A DNA stretch of 64,000 nt from Pisaster brevispinus. Lineage: Eukaryota; Echinodermata; Asteroidea; Forcipulatida; Asteriidae. The stretch spans positions 6,130,541 to 6,194,540 of the forward strand of contig JAMKCF010000022.1 of NCBI GenBank assembly GCA_023634235.1, written 5' to 3'. The position numbers and the translations under genes are program-made. The notes below the pieces were generated by a model that saw only the letters and a program-made list of their open reading frames with translations, had not been told where the DNA came from and made no database searches. Of this stretch, positions 23,338 through 36,800 are shown one piece after another (position 1 is the stretch's first letter; every line of letters starts with the position of its first letter).

Positions 23338-26300
23338 CTATTAAAAAGAGACAGTAAACAACCACAATGATAACAAAATAGCACATAGGGTCAATAAACT
23401 CTGTCACATTATTGATCATGTTGCAAAAATTTACCTGCATTGGTAGAGAAATGTAGTGGAGATCTTTGTCTTTTTTTCAGACTGGATCGAAGACCCAGGT
23501 TGAAGTTGAAGACACAATCTAGTTAGGTTTGCGCTATTAAACACCATGTACATGAAAAACCCTGTTCTACAAGTTGTGGTGGCTCTGAAAGAATGGGTGG
23601 TGTAAGAATTCAATGTTTTAATCAGTATGCTGGGGAGGGGGCAGCTCTGATCATTTTCAAGAGAAAGATAATCAGACAATCAGTAGAAACTGATCGAAAT
23701 GCCAAGTTGATAGACTAACAGCTTTTTTCAAAACCACCACAACTCACCATGCTCACAGGGAGATTTTAATATGTACACTGTGTTACAACAAACCTTACTA
23801 CAAGATAAATAGCACTCCACACTAATGCTAGAAATGGAATCTCACTACCAGGATCTCAGACAACGTGTCAAATGTCACTTACGTACGTGCAGGTGCATGT
23901 TCAAGCATTATGTTTACCCGCATTTGCCAACTGTACTTGTACTACTGCTGTCTGGTGCGCTGAAACAGTGAGTGCAATTGAGTGGTGGAATGTTTGTCTG
24001 ACAGGCGGTATTCTTCAGGCCCGCGAGAACACATTTTTGCAAAGGGGTGCTGGTTTTTTTTCAAAGAAAATTGTTGTATATGGCGTTAGGTCCGGGCCCG
24101 CGTTCTTAAAATGCTTTCCGTACAATCAGAGACACGATTTGGCACATAAATCTCTCCTTTTTTTGGGGGGGGGGGCAGGAATATTATTAGTGTAATTTGC
24201 AAAATGACAACCCCAAAATGACGAGGCGATGTTGGGTGTAAAGATATTTAGTTTTTCGAGACTCTTGAAGTAAATTACTAGATCGTGGCTCAGATTGAAA
24301 AATATTTCCAATGCATAGTTTTACGTACATTTATCGTCCTTTCCTTAATATTGTCATTGAATAATGGAATATGTCAAATTTGGAAGTGATAATTTGACCC
24401 AAGGGAGCAATAAGTGCCTCTCGTTAATTTGAACACAATAGTTTTTGAAGGCTTATCCCTGGCATCAAATGCTCACTGATCAATTGCTTATAGTCATACG
24501 TTTTTGACATTACCATGACGATGAACGAAAAAATACATTAAAGCTAAATAATTTCATCCTTATTAACATTTTATACCAGCCAGGGGGAAATTAATAATTA
24601 ATAATGATTGCCATTAACTTGAATAAAGCGTACCGATGGCTATTTAGTTTTATTTTGATGTCACGTTTTTTTCTACAAGCACAAGCTGGAGAGAGTTTTC
24701 CACCGCATGTTACAGCGTATCGCTTTGGGCGACTGGGCTATCTAGTGGCTAAAAGGTAGCCACTGGACCGCCCAGCCGCTCAAAGCGATAGGATGTTGAG
24801 CAGGGTTTCTTCATGTCTATAAGTTTCCTGATTTTAATTTAATTTTACTTATTAAATTGTTAGTTTAAAATGTAGCCATTCCACCAAAATGTTTTTGATG
24901 TGGAAACAAGAGATTTAAAATTTAAAAAAATCACCTAATATTGCACCCACGTTAATCTCCCATTAGCTGATGGCTCAGAGGTGCCCGGAAGCTCAATAGT
25001 GACCTTTTCGTCGCCAGACTTGCACGGTCTTTTGAACGTGACCACAGTCTACCTATTTCTTACTCCATTATGGTCCAAAAACCTTTGTGGTCTGGATATT
25101 TTTGACCCTATTCCTATCGCTCGAGTTTGCTGAAAAGATGTTTAGTTTTCGAGACTCGTGCAGTAAATTACTAGAATTGGGGTTCAAATGTTAAAATATT
25201 TCCAAGGCTAGTTCTTTACGTACATTAATCGTCTCTTTCGTTAATATTGGCATTGAATAACGGAGTATGTCAGGTTCAGAAGTGATAATTGCGAGGGAAC
25301 AATAAGTGCCTCTCGTTAACGGCTACCTGTAGTTTTTATTGCAATTTTTTTTATAAGCATGAACAAAGTATTTGTAAAGGCTTTGATAGATCATTATTAA
25401 TTTCCCCATTTCTCAGTTGACTTGTTGTAAAATGATAATAATGATGAAATTATTTATCTTGAATGTCAACTTCTTTCATCATCATGACAATGTCATAAAA
25501 ATTATGACAGGACTTAATCAGTGAGCTTTTGAGGCCAGGTAAAAGCGTTCGAAAACTATTGTGTTATTGATTGGTTTCATTCCGAGGTTGAAATATTTTT
25601 GCAATATTCATTTATTTCTGAGTTGTTCGTTTATTTCTGAGTTGTTCGATTATTACAGAGTTGTTCGTTTATTTCGAAACTGTGTTGTATGGCGCGCGCA
25701 GTGTGTTCCTCGCTCATGGTGTTTCCCATTTAAAAAATCTGCATTGTAAAAGCATGTACTAAGCTTTTTATTAATATTTTTTATTAGTTTCTGTACGCAG
25801 TATGATTATTTTTGTTTGTGAAATATGTGTTTATTTTGAGTTACTTCAAAACAATATGTATCTAAATTGATTTACTTTTTACAATGGGAATTTGTTGAAT
25901 TATTTACATCTTTTTTTCGGCTTGTATTTATTTGTATTTTATGTAGGCCTCAACTTTGAAAACAGGTGTTTTTTGTATCTATTAAAGTATTTCTTACTGT
26001 CTTTTTTTTGCATATAACTTTTGTTTTGTGATTTAAATTTTTATTTTTGTGTAAGTTGCTTAAATATTTGCGATTTAATGTATGTTTAAGTTTTTTGTTT
26101 GCTTGTTTGTTTGCTTTTGTTTTTGTGCTTTCTGTTTTGTATGTATTTATCCCTCTGGGTGCTTTAGTATAATATTACAGCTCCGGGTGCTTTAGTATAT
26201 ACCAGCACCCCCTTCCAAAAAGTTGGGGGTGCTGCAGCACCCACAGCACCCCCCGCTCTCGCGGGCCTGGTATTCTTAGCAAAAATGACGTCATTATTGG

Positions 26301-29300
26301 AAGTGCTGTTGGCTGAATTCAACCTGCATGGGCTACTCCAGTCACGATGTAGTGTCTCAGCAGTACAATCACTGCCAGTACACACGAGTAAACATAAAGC
26401 TTAGAAATGTAAGCACCTGTTTGTTTTGTTAATGAAATTTGACACGTTGTCTGAGATCAGGATACTGAGCTTCTATTTCCAGCATCATTGTAGCGCTCTA
26501 GAGTAGCGCCGAACCAAAGTATTGAATTAAGTACATGAAAAGTTCGGCGTCTGAAACAATTAGACTGGACGTCAAAAGGCTGGAAGTCAAAAGATTGACT
26601 GTTGCAGTTGTTGGCACGACTCTGGAACGTCTTGGTTTCAGAAGTCGATCTTGTCATGAGCCCAACCTTAATGTCTGTCTAAAAACCAAAATTTATTTGG
26701 GTCGACCTAGAGTTGCTCCTTATCTTTTTGGTTCGGCATGACTCTGGAATGCCTGTCTGAACCGGGTGTTATTGCACTATTCTTGGAAGTTGTACAATAG
26801 GGATATGTGCTAATTCTCAACTTCTGGGGCAAGTTGTGTACAAAACCAAAGGAGATTGCCACAGAAAGTCTGTCTAAAAAAGTCTGTGGTGGAAGTGGCG
26901 TCACCCATTGTAGATCGTATAGACCCAATTTACCTGACAACATCACATGCTAAATCCTGCTTTTGTGAGTTGGTTGCCCTGTGTTACTGTGTAGTGCAAT
27001 TTTATTTTATTTTATTTTTTTGGGGGGCGGGTGATGTGAAAACAGTCGACACCATATCTTATCAAAATGGCAGAACATGGGCAAACAGTAGCCAATACAA
27101 TGTGCCAGTTTAGACACAATTGATCAACCCATCGGACTACTGGCAAACATCTAGTGGTCAACTCTGCCTGATCAGTTCTGCTTACAAATTCTCATCAAAA
27201 CATAAAAAGAAGCTGAGAACAAGGAAAATCATGTGCACACTAAGTGCATACTAAGATGTGCCCAACCATTGCCAACCCAAACTTGTGGCTGAGTGATCAA
27301 GCACAATGGACTCAAGCTCTGGTGTTTCTAATCAGCAGAGTGTGGGTTCGAGTTCCAGTTTTGACACTTGTGTCCTTAAGCAAGATGCTTAATCATTATT
27401 GCTTTGGCCTTTGGATGGGTCATAAGCCTTAGGTCCTGTGTGTTGTGTAATGCACTTAAAAGAATCCAGTACACTTATTGCAGAATAAACAGGTCTTATA
27501 ATTCTAACATAGCTCCGAATACCTTCTAGAAAAAAAAAACACAAAACATTATAGCGCCCTCGAGTGTGATAAAGCAAAATGTAACTTCATATTATTACTA
27601 TTAGCTCACCTTGACTTTAGGAAGTTAGCATCGGAAATAGACGGTCAGTGAAATGCGGAAGCATTGTACTGGACTGCGCATTCTTTCATCCCCCTCTAGC
27701 GAAATTATCGGCTCAAAGTTTGCCATAGGTTTCATGCAGGTCAGAATTTAGTGCAGCGCCGTAAATTTTTAGGGTTACCACCGGCCCATAATTGACTGGG
27801 CGCAGAAGCAGACTTGGTCCTACGTTGTTTAACTGTTACGCACTTGTTAATCGTTCGATACTCAGCAATTGTTTTTATAGATATTGACAAAAATAATAAT
27901 ACTAAATAATAAAAAGTTCTTATATAGCACAGTATACAATGACGTCTCAATGTGCTTTACATTAGTGCCCTGGTCATTGGGCCAATAACATTCCTTGAAT
28001 CTTTCTCAGCTCCCTGGGGAGTATACAGCCCCGGGCTGCCGTGGCGCTCTGAAGGCTTTTTCAAACACAATATCAACCTCTCTACCCATGCAGGTACCCA
28101 TTTTTTATCCCTGGGTGAAACAAGGTTGTTCTATTCCTTTTATTCACCTGTATTTGATTTGCTTATAAAATATTTTTAAATTGGAGAAAATCTTTGAACA
28201 AAATTGGATTATGGTGCACTTAATCACTGGCTGTTTTAACCTTTTGTCATGCAAATCAATGCAACAAATGGCATTGCTGGTAACATACTATTTGGTGAGG
28301 GATGGACTCACAAATTAAGGAAGAAATGTTGTTGTCTATTCACTTATTACTATACAATCAAGCGAGGTTTGCAGTGACACCGTGTGCATAAATCTCTTTT
28401 GAGTAGTGCTCATTCTCAGAAATAACGTGGTTTGACAACTCAACGTTTCGATCAGTATGCTCTGATTGTCTTTAGGAGAAACCACTACTATTCAAAAGAG
28501 ATTTATGTACATGGTGGCAAACCTCACTTGATTGTACTCCCACCATGCTTCGTTTCAAATCCTACTCATTACTATATAAACATAACATGGTTTGAGGGTG
28601 GACAGTCGGTAGTAGCTCCTCAATGTGTTGGAAGTTGACAAGTATAGTTCCCAAGCCTAACCATGTTACATCAGTTTGTACTATGCCTAATACTTTGCTA
28701 GTTGGGCATCACTGAGCTTGGGAAACAACAAATTGACGTTAAAGTTTGCCACTATCTTTTCATGTGTATGTAGCTCTGGTGATATGTTCATGCCTGTGTA
28801 ATACACCCATGCGACATCAGTTCCATGATTGCTTACAAAATGCATGCATAGTAGGCTGTTGCACATGCGACAGTCTACGCGTGCGTATTTACCCTGCACG
28901 TGAATGCTGGGGCATGCGCACTTGGTAAACAGCACAAATAGCATCTGGTACCTGATAGTGATTGGACCAGTGAGAATTTTGGCTCTCTATCATGATTATG
29001 TATGAGGTATAGTAATTTTGTTATCACATTGTATCATGCACTAGAGAGGCTCCACGCAAGAACATGTTTATCGCAGAATAATGGGAGACTTTTGGGGACA
29101 CTAGGTGGCAGTAGACGCACCGATAAATCCACTGATTAAAAAAGTGTATATGCTCAGAATTAAATAAACACTGAAAAAAAGCCACCTGGAATGTTTCCTG
29201 CGACCTACAGGCCTGGAATTTAATCTTCGAGAGGGCAAAGCTATTTCTATTCTGCAAAAGGAACTTCCATTGGCAAGTCTTTAAGGTTTGTGGGAAACTT

Positions 29301-31449
29301 TTGAAGAGGCACCAAGGCCAAGACCAGGGGCAATAGAGGCCATGGTCTCTATGGACTCCATAGCATTTCACAGTCTTTCATTGAGTTTGCTTGTACATGT
29401 AGGCTATAGTTTGAGCGAGACAAAACGCAGATGCAGTTTCCAACAAACGTGTACATTTTGCAGGCACGATTTGTTCGCACGGTCACGGCAACATGATCCC
29501 AATCAAGTTTGGGAAAATTCACAAGAGAAATAATAATGTAAAGATTTGAGACACAATAGTTAAAAAAATAGAATTAGCTGTTGCAAACTGCTTACAAACC
29601 AAAAGGACCAATGTTATAAATGCAACAAATGGTAGTGGCCTGACATTTCGACACTAGCAGAGTCTTTCTCAAAGGCTAAAAGCAAGTCTTCGAGAAAGAC
29701 TCTGCTAGGTCGAAACGTCAGGCCATTTACTATTTTTGCACTCCATTTGAAGATCTTCCCACACTATGGGACAAACACTACATCAAAATACCTGTTCTGG
29801 AGCTCGTCCAATGAATGTAGCGGGATCAAGGAGGTCATCAAGGTGAGCGTGGATTGGTGCGAAATACTCCACTTTGCGTATTCTCTCTACGAGGTCGTTC
29901 TCCCCGCCTTGTTGCTTGACAACAGCTCCTGCCTCCTGAGCTAGGGTGCGGATATGTTCATGGCACTCCTACCAACAGGACATGTAACAAAAATGCTATT
30001 GTTAAAAGCGAATGTTCATCATTTTATTAGGTGTTTTCACAATCTATACATCATCGGATAGGCCTGTTATGACTCTAAAAACGCTACACAGAGTTTGACC
30101 TCGTTTGACCCTGACTTCCAGTTCAAACCGGAAGTTGAAAATTTCAAAAATTCATATCTCAAAAACTACTCATCATTTCATCACAACTTTTACATCAGAT
30201 TGTAGGTTTGTGATCCTGCCGAAACTTTGGCACAGAGATGATACCAATATGACCTTAACTTCTGGTCCTAAACGGGCATTACAGCCAACGTTCGTATTAA
30301 CGTGCATATAATCTTTGTATAGAGAAAAGCACTGTAGCCGACTGTTCCACTCCATTATTCATAAGGTCCAAAGTCCACGAGGCCTGTGCGTATAGTCCCA
30401 CATAACAGAAATGTAAGCGGGCTACATGTATATCAAATAACTGTTCATGCTTTTATCCCGCGCTCTGCCGGGACACAATTTTTGGCTTGCTCTGTGATAG
30501 AAGCCGCCTCGGAAATCTACATCATTGCGTTGCTTATTCTTGTACATTTTAACAACACGTTGTTCTGCACATAAAAACCCAAACTTATTCAAAGGTCAGT
30601 GTGAATTTAGTTCCGTTGTGTCCGTCTGATGGCTTAATGGAAAACACGGAATAGAAGTGAATCATAAGGTTCAAAGTCCACCAAGCCTGTGTGTGTGTGT
30701 GTGTGTACAGTCCCACGTAACGGAAACTTAAGCAATACGTTCCCCAAGCACGATGGCGCTATTTCAAACAACTGTTCATGATTTTATCCCGCTCTGGAAT
30801 ATTATTATTTGCTCGCTCTGTGACAGATGCCGCCTCGGAAATCTACGTCATTTAATATTTAAATCTTTGAAAATTAGTATCAATTCGAGAATAAGAGACC
30901 CTGGGTTGCTTTTTGCGGGATTATACAAAAGTATGACAGGTCTTCGATTTTAAATGTTTGCGTGGCAACTTTTTTGGAGTTGATTTTAACGATGTTGTAG
31001 TCTGACAAGGGTCTGGTTAAAAAAATAAGATTTAAGAGCGCCATCTGGCAGCAGGTTAAAAACAGTTCAAAATAGTTTTACTAGAAGCCTTTGGCAGAGT
31101 TTTTATAATTGTTTCAGCATTGGTTTACATAACGGCCTTCATGCAGACAACATAATGTGTTGAAACGTAGATTGATGACGTCATCGCAAACTACGTGTAT
31201 CGCTTTGAATGTGCACTTTTTTAAAGCCATTTATCTGCCAAACCAAAGGACCAACCGAGTTGAAATTTGGTGTACTGTTGGACAACGACACTGACTGCTG
31301 ACAAATTTAGTAGCGTCATGATTACGTCATTTCAAATGTATTTTTTTGTGCTTTTTTTCCTCAGGCTTTTTACACCAGGCATGTACTTCCCGAAACCGAA
31401 CACCTAGAGTTTGTCTTAAGACAACCTCTAAATTTCTAGTTTTTCTTAA

Positions 31450-31480
<31 letters not shown>

Positions 31481-33830
31481 CAGCATCCCTTGTCCGCTAA
31501 CAAAGGCACCCTTTCCAAGCTCATATGAACTTGAAACTTCACTATATTATAGTTAGAATTTTATTAGGAGATGAAACCGCTTAAGTTACATCATGATGAC
31601 GTCATCAGGTGTTGAGTTACGTTAAATCAAAGTTTAATATTTGAAAAAATCATAACTCCAAAACTACACAATGGATTTTTACAATCTATACATCATCGGA
31701 TAGGCCTGGTGTGACTCTAAAAACGCTACACTGAACGCGACCTTATTTGACCTTGACTTCCGGTTCAAACCGGAAGTTGAATATTTAAAAATTCATATCT
31801 CAAAAACTACTGATCATTTAATCACAATTTTTACATCAGATTGTAGTTCTGTGATCCTTCCGAAACTTTTGCACAGAAATGATACCAATATGACCTTAAC
31901 TTCTGGTCCTAAACAGACGTTACAGCCAACGTTAGTATTGTATTATAAAGGCTCGTTTTCTGGCACTAAATTCACCTTTACCCCTATCCCCTGTAATGTT
32001 AACATTGTCGACAGGTGGTCCATTTCACTTCAAAGCTCACTCCCTTATCTTGTAAAACACACCACACACATTCCTAGGCTATGGCCTTTAGGTTCCCCAG
32101 GACACTGACCATTACTTCCCTGCTGACCATTACCTCATTCAAACTTATTCTAGGAAATGATGTCACTGGTCTGACAAGGGTCTGGTTTCAAAAATAAGAT
32201 TGACAATGTCATTACAAATTAAGAGCCCCATCTGGGAGCAGGTTAAAAACAGTTCAAAATACAGTTTTACTAGAAGCCTTTGGCAGAGTTTTTATAATTG
32301 TTTCAAAATTGGTTAACATAAAGGCCTTCATGCAGACAACACAATGTGTTGGAACAAAGATTGATGACATCATCACGTACTACGTGTATCGCTTTAAATG
32401 TGCACTTTTTTAAAGCCGTGTATCTGCCAAACCAAAAGACCAACCGAGTTAAAATTGTGTGTACTGTTAGACAACGACACTGACTGCTGAAAAATTTAGT
32501 AGCGTCATGATTACGTCATCTCAAATGTATTTTTTGTGCTTTTTTTGCATTTTTTTTTTTACACCAGGCATGTACTCCCCGAAACCGAACACCTAGAGTT
32601 CGTGTTAAGACAAACTCTAAATTTCTAGTTAATACTTCTTCTTCTTCTCTCCGTCGCTTGTCCACTTACAAAAGCACACTTCCGAAGCTCATATCAACTT
32701 GAAACTTTTAATATAGTTAGATATTTATTAGAAGATGAAACCGCTTTAGTTATGTCATGATGACGTCATCAGGTATTAAAATACATTAGTTCAAAGTTTA
32801 TTATTTCAAAAAATCATATAATAAACTCGAGAACCCTATTTTGGATTTTTACAATCTATACATCATCGGATAGGCCTGGTGTGACTCTAAAAACGATACA
32901 CTAAATGTGACCCCATTTGATCCCGACTTCCGGTTCAAACCGGAAGTTGAACATTTCAAAATTCAAATCTCAATAACTACTTATCATTTTATCACAATTT
33001 TTACATCAGATTGTAGGTCTGTAAGACAGCTCAAACTTTTGCGCAAAATGATACCAATTTGACAAAAATTTCTGGTCGAAATCGGACGTCAAAAGCTACC
33101 TATGTATCGACCCGCATTTACTGTGTGTAATGCAAAAAGTACTGTTGCTGGCTGTTCGACTCCATTGATCAGACGGTTCATTGATCAGAATGTCCTCAAG
33201 GCCTGATTTGGCATAAGGCTTTGTTAGTCTATTCCACGCAAAGTTGCTAAATTGTCAGCACAATTGTCTGCCAACAAAGACACACTAGCTCGGTGGTCTG
33301 GTGGTAAGACATCTGCTCTTGCAGTTTAAATGTCGTGGGTTTGAATCCCACCCAAGTTATTTGCCTGTGTTGTCCTTTTTTGTACGAAACTCGATCGAAA
33401 AAGTATGAGTATACATTGCTTAAAACACATAGGTAAAAGGTTAAAGGGGTTATTAAAGTCTTGATAAAAAAGTTTTGAAATCAAATGACGTCATCAGTTT
33501 TCAAATTTATCAATGCCGGTGTTTCTTTTTTCAAATTCACTTTACTTATGTTTGTTCTAACAAAAAAATACACACGAACGTTGTCCGCTAATGTTTTGCT
33601 CTTTCCCAAGCTTGTAGGGTCATGAAACTTGGCAACCTTTTTACACATGATTAAGGAATGAAACAGAAGTTTTCACGTAATGATGACGTCATTTGATGGT
33701 TTATTAGGTAATTTAAAGTAATTAATTAGGTGTTCAGGCATTCAGCCCGGAACACCTCTTATTTTTGTTCGTTTTTTTTTCTCTTTTTAGGTGTTCGGAC
33801 AAAAGTCCGAAGACCTCTTGTTATTGTTCG

Positions 33831-33861
<31 letters not shown>

Positions 33862-36800
33862 CGTCTTCTTCTCGCCGTCGATTGTCCGCTAACAAAGACA
33901 CATTTTCTAAGCTCATATAAACTTGAAACTTTACACATAGTTAGATATTCATTAGTAGATGAAACCATTTTGGGTTTCGTCATGATGACGTCATCAGGTG
34001 TCGAGTTACGTTAAATCAAAGTTTAATATTTGAAAAAATCATAACTCCAAAACAACACAATGGATTTTCACAATCTATACATCATCGGATAGGCCTGGTA
34101 TGACTCTAAAAACGCTACACTGAACGCGACCTCATTTGACCTTGACTTCCGGTTCAAACCGGAAGTTGAATATTTAAAAAATTCATATCTCAAAAACCAC
34201 TGATCATTTCATCATAATTTTTACATCAGATTGTAGTTCTGTTATCCTTCCGAAACTTTTGCACAGAAATGATGCCAATAAGACCTTAACTTCTGGTCCT
34301 AAATGGGTGTTACAGCCAATGCTAGTATTAACCGCAGTTAATTCGTGTATGAGAAAAGCGCTGTAACTGACTGTCCGCTCCATTATTCATAAGGTTCAAA
34401 GTCCACGAAGCCTGTGTGTACAGTCCCACGTAATGAAAATCATAAGGTTCAAAGTCCACGAAGCCTGTGTGTACAGTCCCACGTAACGGAAACATTCCAC
34501 AGGATGGTGCTATACCAAACAACTGTTAATGCTTTTATCCCGCTCTGGAATTTTATTATTTGCTCTCTCTGTGACAGATGCTGCCTCGGAAATCTACGTC
34601 ATTTAAATGTTAAATGGGTAAGAGACCCTGGGTTGCTTTTTTGCGGGATTATACAAAGGTAATATAGGTCTTCCATTTTAATTGTTTGCATAAAATTACG
34701 TGTCCTCTACTTCCAGTTAAAACCGAAAGTGCATTGTAATTAAAAGTGGCAACTTTTTTGGAGTTGATTTTAACAATGTTGCAGTCTGACAAGGGTCTGG
34801 TTAAAAACAAAATTAAGATTGCCATCTTGCGGTGGGTTAAAAACAGTTCAAAATACAGTTTTACTAGAAGCCTTTGGCAGAGTTTTTATAATTATTTCAA
34901 CATGGGCTTCACATACTTCACAGAAATGAATATGTTGGTGACCTTTTCTTGACCTTTTAACCTGTCTAAACTGGAAGTTCTATAAAACGCTTTAAAAAAC
35001 ATTATTTAATAGCTATTCATTCTGTTTTCACAATAACAAACAGCACAGCTCACGATCACTCCAGCCAGCTTTACTTGAATCCGAACACCTCGAATTTGTT
35101 ATCAAACAAATTCTTATGTCTAGTTCTTAATACTTCTTCTTCTTCTTCTCAGCGTCCCTTGTCCGCTAACAAAAGCACCCTTTCCAAACTCATATGAACT
35201 TGAAACTTCACATATAGTTAGATATTTATTAGGAGATGAAACCGCTTCAGTTACGTCATGATGACGTCATCAGGTGTCGAGTTACGTTAAATCAAAGTTT
35301 AATATTTGAAAAAATCATAACTCCAAAACTACACAATGGATTTTCACAATCTATACATCATCGGATAGGCCTGGTATGACTCTAAAAACGCTTCACTGAA
35401 CGCGACCTCATTTGACCTTGACTTCCGGTTCAAACCAGAAGTTGAATATTTTAAAAATTCATATCTCAAAATTTACTGATCATTTCATCACAATTTTTAC
35501 ATCAGATTGTAGATCTGTGATCCTTCCGAAACTTTTGCACAGAAATGATGCCAATATGACCTTAACTTTTGGTCCTAAATGGGTGTTACAGCCAAAGTTA
35601 GTATTAACCGCAGTTTATTTGTGTATGGAGAAAAGCGCTGTAACTGACTGTCCGCTCCATTATTCATAAGGTTCAAAGTCCACGAAGCCTGTGCATATAG
35701 TCCCACACAACGGAAATGTATCATTGCGTTGCTTATTCTTGTACGTTGTAACAACACGTGTCCCGCACATAAAAAACTCAAACTCATTCAAAGTTCAGTG
35801 TGAATTTAGTTCCGCTGTGCTCGTCTGATGGCTTAATGGAAAACAAGGAATAAAAGAGCAGGTTTTACTGAGATGTCCACCTGCTTTAGGGATTTGTATG
35901 ACTTTGACTAAATGACAAAAACTTCAACTGAAAAAGAACGACATTGGTTTGTTTCACAAAGTGTGACCCTCTGTGACCTTTACGGCTGGTCGAAACTGAA
36001 AGATGATTATTCCATGCCTCAAAACCTCATATCCCATTAACCAAAAAGGGTTGAGACCTCAAACTTTACATGTACTTAGACCTTAGTGTGTAGATGAAAC
36101 CGCAGTTATTTTCGGGATGTTGACAACATCGATGGCGTCCTAACATTAAATTAACCTTTAACATCTAAACTTTTTATAACTGGAGAACCAAAGTTACACA
36201 ACTTGCACCATATGAAAGCTCTTGACAGTTTGCCTAATGATTACACAAAGTGTGTCCCCCGGTGAGCTTCAATTCTGGTCAAAACTGAAAGCTTAAGTGA
36301 AATTAATCATTCCTGGTCCTTGTTTTGAGGCCTGCAAACAAATCAGATGGTCTCTCTATATGGAATACAGTTTTACCCACAGGCCTTTCAATTGAAACAA
36401 AACAATTACTGAAAACCTGTAATAATTAAAAAAAACTAAGCAGATACTTGATAAAAAAAATGAGCTAAGAAAACAGAATGACACCATCAGTTGTTAAACT
36501 TATCAAAGTTTCTTATTAAAAAAATTTGAAATCTTTCACCATACACTTTTTGTATCAACTTGTCGTACTAAGACATGTTTACACGATTTTCTCTTTGAAA
36601 ACACCAGGTCTGCTAATTAGAAAATGTCTACAGCGAACACCTATGTTTTTGTTTCTACAAAAATTCATGTCTAGTGGTTTATGTTTTCTTGAGTCCTTGT
36701 TGTGTACATTCACCGATCAGGCTAATTTTGATTGCAGCAATAGCAATAAGGGACCTTGTCAAAACTAGTCCAGGGCAACCAGTGGATAAGTACAGTCCAG

